This document shows, one piece after another, positions 7,218 through 14,066 of a stretch of DNA of 29,833 nt. Every line of letters begins with the position of its first letter. Position 1 is the stretch's first letter. A model generated the notes under the pieces. That model made no database searches, had not been told where the DNA came from, and was given only the letters and a program-made list of their open reading frames with translations. The position numbers and the translations under genes were made by a program. Source of the DNA: JAVBOW01 sp031549495 (GTDB taxonomy: Bacteria > Bacteroidota > Bacteroidia > Bacteroidales > Rikenellaceae); assembly GCA_031549495.1 (NCBI GenBank), contig JAVBPS010000048.1:1-29833 (forward strand), given 5' to 3'.

Positions 7218-7823
7218 TTATCTCAAATTACTGCTTATCAAATGGATGAACTCCTCCCGGGTCTGCATCTGCGAGAGGAAGACGCCGGTGAACGCCGACG
7301 TGGTGGTGGTCGAATTCTGTTTCTGCACCCCGCGCATGCACATGCACATGTGCGAAGCCTCGATCACCACGGCCACCCCCATCGGCGAGAGCGCCTCCTG
7401 GATGCAATCGCGGATCTGCACCGTCAGCCGTTCCTGCACCTGCAACCGCCGGGCGAAACACTCCACCACCCGCGCCACCTTCGACAGCCCGGTGATATAC
7501 CCGTTGGGAATATAGGCCACATGCGCCTTCCCATAAAACGGCAGCATATGGTGCTCGCACATCGAGTACAACTCGATGTCCTTGACGATCACCATCTGCT
7601 TGTATTCTTCGCGGAATTTGGCCGAGAGCAGGATCTGCTGCGGGTCGCACCCGTACCCCTGCGTGAGGAAAGCCATCGCCTTGGCCACGCGCTCGGGCGT
7701 GCGGAGCAACCCTTCACGTTCGGGATCCTCCCCCAGCAACCCGAGGATACCGCGGTAGTGCTCCGCGAGTTTCTCGATGGTTTCAGGCGAGAACCGCTCT
7801 TCCTTATTATAGATTTCGCTCAT
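7218..7823 (-). CDS. folE: GTP cyclohydrolase I
   Basis: This 201-residue enzyme converts GTP to 7,8-dihydroneopterin triphosphate, the first step of folate/pterin synthesis. The zinc site is complete: Cys89 and His92 in SMCEHHMLPF and Cys160 in ASHMCMCMRG. The substrate-binding segments GLSKVARVVECFARRLQVQERLT and the family N-terminal helix LLRTPERVAKAM are present. Length and ATG start are normal. A TATCTTTG box lies about 24 nt upstream and an intrinsic terminator follows immediately, so it can be expressed alone. Confidence 0.96.
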   Translation of the reverse strand: MSEIYNKEERFSPETIEKLAEHYRGILGLLGEDPEREGLLRTPERVAKAMAFLTQGYGCDPQQILLSAKFREEYKQMVIVKDIELYSMCEHHMLPFYGKAHVAYIPNGYITGLSKVARVVECFARRLQVQERLTVQIRDCIQEALSPMGVAVVIEASHMCMCMRGVQKQNSTTTTSAFTGVFLSQMQTREEFIHLISSNLR

Positions 7824-7846
7824 TCGGCAGGTTTGGCTTGCGCAGG

Positions 7847-7854
7847 CAAAGATA
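7847..7854 (-). promoter_or_regulatory. Promoter -7 box of folE
   Basis: The minus strand reads TATCTTTG, a TAnnTTTG match 24 nt upstream of the folE ATG. No clear -33 TTTG is seen; the upstream sequence is A/T rich. Confidence 0.55.
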
Positions 7855-7887
7855 TAGAATTTTTTTAATAACTCCCCGCAAAAGAGA

Positions 7888-7920
7888 AGGCCCGGCGCAC
7901 AAATTTTGTACGCCGGGCCT
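7888..7920 (-). terminator. Hairpin terminator after the 175-aa membrane protein
   Basis: A perfect 10-bp GC-rich stem AGGCCCGGCG/CGCCGGGCCT (7888-7897 with 7911-7920) lies 28 nt after the stop on the minus strand. The following T tract is poor (TCTCTTTTG), so termination may be incomplete. Confidence 0.65.
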
Positions 7921-7948
7921 ACGGTCCGTTTACGGTAGCCGCCTGCCG

Positions 7949-8476
7949 TTAAGCGAGGCTCGCCGGCAACAGCGACTTGCCTTTATCGTAGCTGAACGGA
8001 TCGGTCATCGGCACATGCTCGTGCGGGATGAATTCAAACACCTGCGCCCACATCACCTCATGTTTGGCCGTGGCGTAAAGGGTCACCTTGATGGCGGAAA
8101 CGTTGCTGCGTCCCAGCCCGGCAAGTTTCTCGAAATTCCCTGCGGAGACATATTCCCTCACGCGCTCGCGCTGCGAAGCCTCGTACGAAAACTCATATTT
8201 ACGCAGTTTCTCACCGGTGGCGCCATCAAAGTAGGACCACGAAGGCCCCCAAAGCACGATCGGCAGGCGGATCACCCCGATCAGGGCGATACACCATCCC
8301 ACCATCATCAACCCCGAAGCCATGTCGGGATCCAGACCCAGGTTCTTATTCAACATGACCACCATCGCGATGGCAGCACCCACTACAAGGAAAAGGGCGC
8401 CCCCCAGGGGGCTTTTACGTTTTTTGATCACCTTGCCCTGGGCAGCCTGGGCAAAGTCTTTATCTATATTGTGCAT
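7949..8476 (-). CDS. Hypothetical membrane protein with two transmembrane helices
   Basis: I do not recognise this 175-residue protein. After a basic N-terminus (KVIKKRKSPLGG) there are two hydrophobic helices at about residues 24-42 and 53-76, then a soluble C-terminal part of about 100 residues with mixed charge that begins WGPSWSYFDGATGEKLRKYEF. Both ends of the chain are therefore likely on the cytoplasmic side. The ATG is preceded by an A/T-rich stretch without a clear promoter box. It lies between folE and a small exported protein, all on the minus strand. No catalytic motif is visible. Confidence 0.75.
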   Translation of the reverse strand: MHNIDKDFAQAAQGKVIKKRKSPLGGALFLVVGAAIAMVVMLNKNLGLDPDMASGLMMVGWCIALIGVIRLPIVLWGPSWSYFDGATGEKLRKYEFSYEASQRERVREYVSAGNFEKLAGLGRSNVSAIKVTLYATAKHEVMWAQVFEFIPHEHVPMTDPFSYDKGKSLLPASLA

Positions 8477-8562
8477 TTTTTAAGCTATTTAACTATTTTA
8501 CAAAAAGTTACGCCTCCCACGTGCGTCCGGGGAGAAAAAACAAGGAACTTAATGTAATCCAG

Positions 8563-8943
8563 CTAAATAACTATTTTCCGCAGGCCATAGACATACCGGT
8601 CCGAACTCCGGTCGGCCTTGGGAAATATGGGGTCCGAGTCCCCTTCCGAGAGGTAATATTTCTGTTCGGTATTTTCGACGTGCGGCGCAACGGAAGAGAA
8701 GATCCCGGGGCCGGTGAGCCTAACGGCGGTGAAGGCCGAAGCGGGGGGAACCACCACCTGCAGGGGCACCTCGAAGATCTCTACGGAATGCTTCAACGCC
8801 CTGAACGTCTGCTCTGTAGTGGCGTTCAGCCCGTCCGGCAGCCGGTCGCCGTACACGGGACCGCCCGGCACGCCTGCATCCGCGGAGATCATCCACACCA
8901 GGGTCAGGTTGACCCACAGCAATATAGCGGCGAACTTTTTCAT
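8563..8943 (-). CDS. Small exported protein of unknown function
   Basis: This 126-residue protein begins with a clear Sec signal peptide (MKKFAAILLWVNLTLVWMISADAG), with probable cleavage near residue 23. The mature part of about 100 residues has no motif I recognise and is probably periplasmic. A TTG at 9000 would add 19 residues, but a TATATTTG promoter box at 8958-8965 lies between the two starts, so the ATG at 8943 is the real one and the leader is very short. It is upstream of, and on the same strand as, the two-helix membrane protein. Confidence 0.75.
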   Translation of the reverse strand: MKKFAAILLWVNLTLVWMISADAGVPGGPVYGDRLPDGLNATTEQTFRALKHSVEIFEVPLQVVVPPASAFTAVRLTGPGIFSSVAPHVENTEQKYYLSEGDSDPIFPKADRSSDRYVYGLRKIVI

Positions 8944-8957
8944 TCTATTGCGATACG

Positions 8958-8965
8958 CAAATATA
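8958..8965 (-). promoter_or_regulatory. Promoter -7 box of the small exported protein
   Basis: The minus strand reads TATATTTG. The predicted transcript would start about 8-9 nt before the ATG at 8943, giving an unusually short leader. It rules out the upstream TTG start. Confidence 0.55.
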
Positions 8966-9154
8966 CACCTTCTTTTCGATAATGCGCATAAGCGGTACAA
9001 AAACCATACAATTTTTCCGCCCCCGCAACTTTCATTTCAAACGTTTGCCCCACGGATTATCGTATAATCGGCCCCGGAACCGCCTCCCCGCTTCCAGAAT
9101 GACGCGAAACGGCGTTTGCCCCTCAACCTCCGTCCCAAACCCCTTTGCGGAGTA
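8966..9154. other. Intergenic stretch with no recognised feature
   Basis: This is the bulk of the roughly 295-bp gap between the divergent small exported protein and HU genes. I see no supported ORF, RNA gene or repeat in it. Confidence 0.5.
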
Positions 9155-9186
9155 TTTGCATTTGATCTGCCGATTCCTTATATTTG
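9155..9186 (+). promoter_or_regulatory. Promoter of the HU gene
   Basis: TTTG at 9155-9158 and TATATTTG at 9179-9186 are separated by 20 nt, the best match to the Bacteroidota consensus in the window. It predicts a leader of about 47 nt. Confidence 0.75.
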
Positions 9187-9238
9187 CGTCTACCTAAAAC
9201 TTCTACCCGACGACCCTTTACCTTTAATCGCATACCGT

Positions 9239-9511
9239 ATGAATAAAGTTCAACTCGCCGACGCGATGGCCGAGCAGTCGGGCCTGTCCAAAGTCAATGC
9301 GAAGAAAGCGCTCGACGCCATGATCCGCGTGGCCGCAGAGGCGCTGCGCAACGGCGACCGCATCACCCTCACGGGTCTGGGCACATTCAGCGTTTCGAAG
9401 ACCAAGGAACGCACGGGACGCCATCCCCGCACGGGAGCCCCGATCAAGATCGCCCCGAAGAACGTGGTCAAATTCCGCCCCGGCCAGGAATTGTCGGGCT
9501 CGCTCCAGTAG
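9239..9511 (+). CDS. HU family DNA-binding protein
   Basis: This 90-residue nucleoid protein has the full HU/IHF fold. An N-terminal helical pair (MNKVQLADAMAEQSGLSKVNAKKALDAM) is followed by the beta-arm region GDRITLTGLGTFSVSKTKERTGRHPRTGAPIKI, whose RxGRxPxTG element inserts in the DNA minor groove, then the closing KFRPGQEL. Size and start are standard. A consensus promoter lies upstream and a very strong terminator 23 nt downstream, so it is monocistronic. HU cannot be separated from IHF-type paralogues by sequence alone here. Confidence 0.95.
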   Translation: MNKVQLADAMAEQSGLSKVNAKKALDAMIRVAAEALRNGDRITLTGLGTFSVSKTKERTGRHPRTGAPIKIAPKNVVKFRPGQELSGSLQ

Positions 9512-9534
9512 CAGACCCATTTCCCGCGACCATC

Positions 9535-9581
9535 ACGGGCGACACCCGGAAGGACCGATCCTTCCGGGTGTCGCCCGTTTT
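9535..9581 (+). terminator. Intrinsic terminator of the HU gene
   Basis: A perfect 20-bp stem (9535-9554 with 9559-9578) closes on a CCGA tetraloop and ends in a short T run. It is one of the longest perfect single-gene terminator stems in the window. Confidence 0.9.
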
Positions 9582-9601
9582 ATGCCGCCCCCTTTAGTGT
9601 A

Positions 9602-9690
9602 TTTGTCATTCTGAACGAAGTGAAGAATCTTGGTCTGGCTGTGCTGAAACAATTCCGACCATGATTCTTCACTTCGTTCAGAATGACAAA
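9602..9690. repeat. 90-bp palindromic repeat, copy B
   Basis: Arms 9602-9635 and 9657-9690 pair with one mismatch (GACCATGATTC against the usual GACCAAGATTC). It lies between the HU terminator and lspA. Confidence 0.93.
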
Positions 9691-9708
9691 CGCGCCCACC
9701 TTTCCTCC

Positions 9709-9743
9709 AATTCATAATCCATAATTCATAATTCATAATTCAA
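9709..9743. repeat. AATTCAT heptamer tandem repeat upstream of lspA
   Basis: Five consecutive 7-bp units (AATTCAT, AATCCAT, AATTCAT, AATTCAT, AATTCAA) end 6 bp before the lspA -7 box and occupy the place where the -33 element should be. Confidence 0.85.
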
Positions 9744-9749
9744 ATTCAC

Positions 9750-9757
9750 TATCTTTG
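9750..9757 (+). promoter_or_regulatory. Promoter -7 box of lspA-cysE
   Basis: TATCTTTG matches TAnnTTTG; the transcript would start about 17 nt before the ATG. The -33 region is made of the AATTCAT repeat and has no TTTG. Confidence 0.6.
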
Positions 9758-9779
9758 CCCAATCTAAAATTCTTCACCG

Positions 9780-10394
9780 ATGCGCAAGCCCAAAATCACC
9801 CCCCTCCACATAACGATCCTGATCATCCTCTTCCTTGTCCTCGACCAGGCCGTCAAGATCTGGATCAAGACCACGATGACCCTGGACGAGGTGATCACCG
9901 TCTTCCCGAACTGGTTCTTCATCCGCTTCATCGAGAATCCCGGGGCGGCTTTCGGCTTCGAGCTGGGCGGCGACTACGGCAAGCTGATCCTCAGCCTGTT
10001 CCGCATCGTAGCGGTCGGCGTGCTGATCTGGTACATCGGCCGTCTGATCCGCAAAAAGGCCCCTGTCGGCGTAACCGTCGGCTTCTCGATGATCCTGGCC
10101 GGCGCCCTGGGCAACATCCTCGACAGCGCCTTCTACGGGCTGATCTTCTCGGAATCGACCTACACCACCGTGGCCACGCTCTTCCCGGCCGAAGGAGGTT
10201 ACGCCGGTTTCCTGCACGGAAAAGTGGTCGACATGCTCTACTTCCCGCTGTTCAGCGGCACCTACCCCTCGTGGTTTCCCGGCATCGGCGGCGACCGGTT
10301 CACCTTTTTCAGCCCCATCTTCAACATCGCCGACAGCTACATCACCTGCGGGGTGATCTACATGCTGCTGTTCCAGTATAAATTCTTCAAGTAA
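9780..10394 (+). CDS. lspA: Lipoprotein signal peptidase (signal peptidase II)
   Basis: This 204-residue inner-membrane aspartic protease removes the signal peptide of prolipoproteins after diacylglyceryl transfer. The conserved blocks are present: LDQAVK near residue 21, ENPGAAFGF at 52-60, GNILDS with catalytic Asp115, VVDML near 149, and FNIADSYI with catalytic Asp185. Four hydrophobic helices fit the family. The extra loop of about 25 residues around 155-178 is common in Bacteroidota. The stop overlaps the cysE start as TAATG, so cysE is translationally coupled. The several lipoproteins of this genome, such as the NigD-like one at 84, are its expected substrates. Confidence 0.96.
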   Translation: MRKPKITPLHITILIILFLVLDQAVKIWIKTTMTLDEVITVFPNWFFIRFIENPGAAFGFELGGDYGKLILSLFRIVAVGVLIWYIGRLIRKKAPVGVTVGFSMILAGALGNILDSAFYGLIFSESTYTTVATLFPAEGGYAGFLHGKVVDMLYFPLFSGTYPSWFPGIGGDRFTFFSPIFNIADSYITCGVIYMLLFQYKFFK

Positions 10395-11242
10395 TGGGCG
10401 AGCGGAGCAAGACATTCCCGGCCCGGCTCCACAAGATGACCCGGGCTTTTTACCGTACGGTCCCCTCGACGGCCGACGCGCACGGTTTCACGGACTCTCT
10501 GATCGATCTGCTCTTCCCCGTGCGGGTGAACAAGGAGATCTCCCTCAAGGAGGTCGAACTGCGCTGGGAACAACTGGAAGAATTGTTGTTGCGCATCATC
10601 TCCCCCCTGTGCCCCGACAAGGCCTGCGAGCAGACCGTGGACGAATTCTTCGGCGAACTGCCCCTGATCTACACCGGCCTGATGCAGGACGCGCAGACCT
10701 ACGACCGCTCAGACCCCGCCTCCCACTGCATGGAAGAGGTGGTGCTCTGCTACCCGGGCTTCTACGCCGTAGCCGTCCACCGCATCGCCAACGCCCTCTA
10801 CCGGCTCGGCGTGCCGATCCTGCCCCGCGTGATCTCCGAGTACGCCCACAGCCAGACGGGCATCGACATCCACCCCGGCGCGACGATCGGCAAAGATTTC
10901 TACATCGACCACGGCACCGGCATCGTGATCGGCGAGACGTGCGTGATCGGCCGCCAGGTGAAGATCTACCAGGGCGTGACCCTGGGCGCGACTTTCGTGG
11001 ATAAGCAGCTCTCCGGCACGCGCCGCCACCCGACCATCGAGGACCGCGTGATCATCTACGCCGGCAGCACGATCCTGGGCGGCGACACGGTGATCGGCCA
11101 CGACACGGTGATCGGCGGCAACGTCTGGCTCACCGAATCCGTCCCCCCCTTCTCGACCGTCTACCACCGCCCCGAGATCGTGATCAAGGGCGCGAAAAGT
11201 GCCGCCCGGCACTCGGATAAATTTACGAGCGAAAAAAAATAG
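10394..11242 (+). CDS. cysE: Serine O-acetyltransferase
   Basis: This 282-residue enzyme makes O-acetylserine from serine and acetyl-CoA, the entry to cysteine synthesis. An alpha-helical N-terminal domain (about 1-150) precedes a left-handed beta-helix of hexapeptide repeats (about 155-260), with DIHPGATIGKDFYIDHGTGI carrying the catalytic histidines and GVTLGA further on. The size matches the long Bacteroidota serine acetyltransferase form. It starts inside the lspA stop (TAATG). The last 15 codons contain the palindrome GTGCCGCCCGGCAC (11199-11212), a repeat otherwise intergenic in this window, so the C-terminal tail SAARHSDKFTSEKK may have been altered by repeat insertion. Confidence 0.92.
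   Translation: MGERSKTFPARLHKMTRAFYRTVPSTADAHGFTDSLIDLLFPVRVNKEISLKEVELRWEQLEELLLRIISPLCPDKACEQTVDEFFGELPLIYTGLMQDAQTYDRSDPASHCMEEVVLCYPGFYAVAVHRIANALYRLGVPILPRVISEYAHSQTGIDIHPGATIGKDFYIDHGTGIVIGETCVIGRQVKIYQGVTLGATFVDKQLSGTRRHPTIEDRVIIYAGSTILGGDTVIGHDTVIGGNVWLTESVPPFSTVYHRPEIVIKGAKSAARHSDKFTSEKK
11199..11212. repeat. GTGCCGCCCGGCAC palindrome inside the cysE 3' end
   Basis: This is a perfect match to the 14-bp palindrome found between other genes, here read in frame as part of the cysE C-terminus and followed by CTCGG as in the intergenic copies (CCCGG or ACGG). Confidence 0.75.
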
Positions 11243-11255
11243 TAACCCCGGCAAT

Positions 11256-11280
11256 GTAGGGGCACCCCTCGCGGGTGCCC
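11256..11280. repeat. 25-bp GGGCACCC hairpin repeat, copy 1
   Basis: The sequence GTAGGGGCACCCCTCGCGGG plus TGCCC forms an 8-bp stem (GGGCACCC/GGGTGCCC) with a CTCGC loop. Identical copies are at 16548-16572 and 23689-23713. It is 14 nt after the cysE stop. Confidence 0.93.
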
Positions 11281-11298
11281 AAAACGGAATACCCCATC

Positions 11299-11397
11299 TT
11301 GCTTGTCATTCTGAACGCAGTGAAGAATCTTGGTCGGGCTGTGCTGCTGCAAACGATTCAGACCAAGATTCTTCACTGCGTTCAGAATGACAAGCAA
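11299..11397. repeat. 90-bp palindromic repeat, copy C
   Basis: Perfect 37-bp arms (11299-11335 and 11361-11397) carry GAACGCAG on the left and its complement CTGCGTTC on the right, where other copies have GAACGAAG/CTTCGTTC, so both arms changed together. It precedes the LTA-synthase-like gene by 16 bp. Confidence 0.95.
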
Positions 11398-11413
11398 GGA
11401 AAAACCGAACAAC

Positions 11414-13357
11414 ATGAAACAATGGCTCCATAGCGATCCGGCCTTAGTCATCCGCCGCCTGGCCGCCCTCTACGCGGCTCTGGCCCTATGCCGCGTGGTC
11501 TTCTACCTCTACAACGCCTCGCTGATCGGCCCCCTGACCTGGGCGGAGATCCCCGACCTGTTCATCGGATCGCTGCAATTCGACACCGTGAGCATCCTCT
11601 ACGTCTTCCTGTTGTGGATCGTGCTGGCCCTGCTCCCCCTGCACGCAAGAGAGAAAACCTGGTACCGCCACACGCTCTACCTCTACTACATGATCATGTC
11701 CGCCGTGACCGTCACGACGAACCTGATGGACACGGTCTATTTCCACTACGCTCAGAAACGCATCACGGCCGAGGAACTCTTCTACGCCGACAACGACAAC
11801 ACGGGCCTGCTGCTGGGCCAATTCGCCGCCGAGAACTGGTACCTGATCCTGCTGGGCGCCCTGATCACATGGGCCCTCTCGCCCGTCTACGGCCGCCGGA
11901 TCATCCCCCGCACCCCGATCCGCACCCCCTGGATCTACTACACGGCCTGCACACTGATCCTGACCGGCTCGGTTTACCTCTCCATCGGCGGCATCCGCGG
12001 CGGCTTCACCCGCCAGACCCGCCCGATCACGCTGAGCAACGCCACCGCCTGGACCGCCTCGCCCACCAAGGCGAACCTGATCCTGAGCAACCCCTTCTGC
12101 ATGCTGCGCACCCTGGGCAGCGGGAAGATCACCTTTACAAGATACTACACGCAGGAAGAACTCGACGCGATCTACACCCCCTACCACTACCCGGCCGACC
12201 GCGCCGACACGCTCGCCCCCCTGGCCGGCCGCAACGTGGTGGTCTTCATCCTGGAAAGTTTCTCGGCCGAGCACTCCGCCCTGCTCAACCCCGACCTCTA
12301 CCCCGACGGCCAGGGCTTTACTCCATTCCTGGACTCGCTAATGCGGCAGGGCTATTACTTCCCCGACGCCCACTCCACGGGCCGCAAGTCGATCGAGGCG
12401 CTCCCCTCGATCCTCTCGTCGATCCCCTCCTACAAAACCCCCTTCGTGCTGCTGCCGCAAGCGCTGGGCCCCTCGCGCCCCCTGCCGAAGATCCTCTCGG
12501 ACGAGGGCTACTCGACCGCCTTCTTCTGCGGCTCGGCGCGCGGCTCGATGGGCTTCGGCGCCTACGCCACCGCCGCCGGGATCGAAAAACAATACGGCCG
12601 CGAAGACTACCAGCACGACCACGGCGACCGGGACTACGACGGCTACTGGGGCATCTGGGACGAACCCTGGTTGCAATACATGGGCGAGGTGCTGAGCAAA
12701 ACGCCCCAACCCCTGTTCGCCTCGGTTTTCACCCTCTCCTCCCACCACCCCTTCGTCGTCCCCGCCCAATACACGGACGTACTTCCGGCTGGCCACACAA
12801 AAATCCATAAAGGTGTGTCCTACACGGATATGTCCATCCGCAAATTCTTCGAACACTACGGCGGCGAACCCTGGTTTCAAAACACCGTCTTCCTCTTCTC
12901 GGGCGACCACGTCTCCTCGGAGATCTACGCCGAGAAGACCCGCACCCCGACCGGCAACACCCACGTGCTGAGCTTCCTCTACACCCCCGACGGCGCGATA
13001 AAAGGCCGCCACCCCGGCGTAAGCCAGCAGACCGACCTGATGCCCACGCTGTTAGGCCTGATGAATTATCCGCAGCCCTACTTCGCCTTCGGCCGCGACG
13101 TGATCGGCGAGCGCGAACGTTACCCGATGGCGGTCAACTACATGAACCAGATGTTCCAGGCGATGACCGACTCGGTGGCCCTGTTCTTCGACGAACGCCA
13201 CATCGCCGCCGCCTACGCCCGCACGGACACCCTGCAACGCACCCCCCTCGACCCCTCCGCCGCGGCCGTCCAAGAGGCTGAGCACCAACTCAAAGCCGTC
13301 ATCCAGCAGTATTACACCCATCTTGAGGAAAAAAGTTACGTCGTGCGGCAGGAATAA
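11414..13357 (+). CDS. LTA-synthase-like membrane sulfatase-fold protein (phosphoglycerol/phosphoethanolamine transferase family)
   Basis: This 647-residue protein has an N-terminal membrane part with about five helices (residues 1-200) and a C-terminal periplasmic alkaline phosphatase/sulfatase-fold domain. Metal-site elements are VVVFILESFS with Glu281 and SGDHVSSE with Asp498 and His499. The presumed nucleophile lies in HSTGRKSIEALPS, most likely Ser326, where Gram-positive LtaS uses Thr. Such enzymes move phosphoglycerol or phosphoethanolamine groups from phospholipids to envelope glycans or lipids; the acceptor here is unknown. The ATG at 11414 is used because the open frame upstream runs through palindrome copy C and encodes only the repeat peptide. 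No promoter box is seen in the short gap, so it may be read from lspA-cysE. Confidence 0.88.
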   Translation: MKQWLHSDPALVIRRLAALYAALALCRVVFYLYNASLIGPLTWAEIPDLFIGSLQFDTVSILYVFLLWIVLALLPLHAREKTWYRHTLYLYYMIMSAVTVTTNLMDTVYFHYAQKRITAEELFYADNDNTGLLLGQFAAENWYLILLGALITWALSPVYGRRIIPRTPIRTPWIYYTACTLILTGSVYLSIGGIRGGFTRQTRPITLSNATAWTASPTKANLILSNPFCMLRTLGSGKITFTRYYTQEELDAIYTPYHYPADRADTLAPLAGRNVVVFILESFSAEHSALLNPDLYPDGQGFTPFLDSLMRQGYYFPDAHSTGRKSIEALPSILSSIPSYKTPFVLLPQALGPSRPLPKILSDEGYSTAFFCGSARGSMGFGAYATAAGIEKQYGREDYQHDHGDRDYDGYWGIWDEPWLQYMGEVLSKTPQPLFASVFTLSSHHPFVVPAQYTDVLPAGHTKIHKGVSYTDMSIRKFFEHYGGEPWFQNTVFLFSGDHVSSEIYAEKTRTPTGNTHVLSFLYTPDGAIKGRHPGVSQQTDLMPTLLGLMNYPQPYFAFGRDVIGERERYPMAVNYMNQMFQAMTDSVALFFDERHIAAAYARTDTLQRTPLDPSAAAVQEAEHQLKAVIQQYYTHLEEKSYVVRQE

Positions 13358-13369
13358 GGGAAAAAATTC

Positions 13370-13377
13370 TACCTTTG
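13370..13377 (+). promoter_or_regulatory. Promoter -7 box of the 160-aa exported protein
   Basis: TACCTTTG matches TAnnTTTG, 36 nt before the ATG and just after the stop of the sulfatase-like gene. The -33 region is GC rich and lacks TTTG. Confidence 0.45.
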
Positions 13378-13412
13378 GGCCACGTAAACCCTTAATCCTA
13401 AATCATTTCAAG

Positions 13413-13895
13413 ATGAAGCAACTGCTCTACACCCTGGCCCTGGCCGCCGCATTCCTCTGTTTTTCCTCCACGGCCCAAGCCCGCGGCATCATTTTCTATC
13501 AAAACGGGGAAAACCTGGTCGTGGCCCACACCCTGCCCGACAGTATGTGCCTGGATAACGGCCATCACCTCGATATCGGCGTGAAGTTCAACGAATTTTC
13601 GATCATGTGGATCCCGGCCTGGACCTGGGGCCCTATGGAGTACGTGCTCTACGACAAAAAAGGCGACGCATACGCAACCCTGGACGAGGAAGACATCGCC
13701 TTGTACAACGAAACGTTCAACCTGAACCTGGACCCCGAAAAGCCCTCGCTTCCCTTCTGGCACAAGATCGGCGGTAAGGTGATCTGGGCCGTCTTGATCC
13801 TGAGCATCGTCTGGAGCAGCATCGGCGGCAAGAAAGACGAGGAAGAAGAATCCCCCGCCGACTCCGCGACCGAAGAACCCCAGAAGGAAGAATAA
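13413..13895 (+). CDS. Exported single-pass protein with acidic tail, function unknown
   Basis: I do not recognise this 160-residue protein. A signal peptide (MKQLLYTLALAAAFLCFSSTAQA) is followed by a soluble region of about 95 residues, a second hydrophobic helix (about 119-137, IGGKVIWAVLILSIVWSSIGG) and a highly acidic tail (KKDEEEESPADSATEEPQKEE). The topology would be a periplasmic N-terminal domain and a short acidic cytoplasmic tail. The ATG at 13413 gives the signal peptide; earlier in-frame codons overlap the previous gene. A terminator 21 nt downstream closes the unit. Confidence 0.75.
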   Translation: MKQLLYTLALAAAFLCFSSTAQARGIIFYQNGENLVVAHTLPDSMCLDNGHHLDIGVKFNEFSIMWIPAWTWGPMEYVLYDKKGDAYATLDEEDIALYNETFNLNLDPEKPSLPFWHKIGGKVIWAVLILSIVWSSIGGKKDEEEESPADSATEEPQKEE

Positions 13896-13916
13896 CCCCT
13901 ACCCGGAAAAATAACG

Positions 13917-13945
13917 AAAAGGCTGCCCCGCAAGGCAGCCTTTTT
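13917..13945 (+). terminator. Intrinsic terminator after the 160-aa exported protein
   Basis: AAAAGGCTGCC and GGCAGCC pair around a CCGCAA loop and end in five T. Confidence 0.9.
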
Positions 13946-13998
13946 CCGTACCCTATAACCGCTATTCCCCTCATTTTTCACAAAAATCACCCCACCCG

Positions 13999-14030
13999 TT
14001 GTAATATTCATATTTAATTTCATATATTTA
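13999..14030 (+). promoter_or_regulatory. Promoter of fusA2
   Basis: TTG at 13999-14001 and TATATTTA at 14023-14030 are spaced by 21 nt in an A/T-rich stretch, close to the Bacteroidota consensus. The leader would be about 30 nt. In Bacteroides the equivalent gene responds to carbon starvation through the regulator Cur; no operator can be assigned here. Confidence 0.5.
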
Positions 14031-14066
14031 TAGGCCTTTTACCGACCGCACACTAATTACAACTAT

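Noticed and set aside
8944..9000. A TTG start at 9000 for the small exported protein
   Set aside because: A TATATTTG promoter box lies between it and the ATG at 8943, and the ATG gives a proper signal peptide.
11330..11413. An upstream extension of the sulfatase-like protein through palindrome C
   Set aside because: The extra residues are the generic peptide encoded by the repeat (PRFFTAFRMT); the same peptide appears in false frames at every palindrome.
11488..12810. A 440-codon plus-strand frame inside the sulfatase-like gene
   Set aside because: It is an out-of-frame reading rich in Arg, Pro and His; the overlapping frame carries the transmembrane helices and metal-site motifs.
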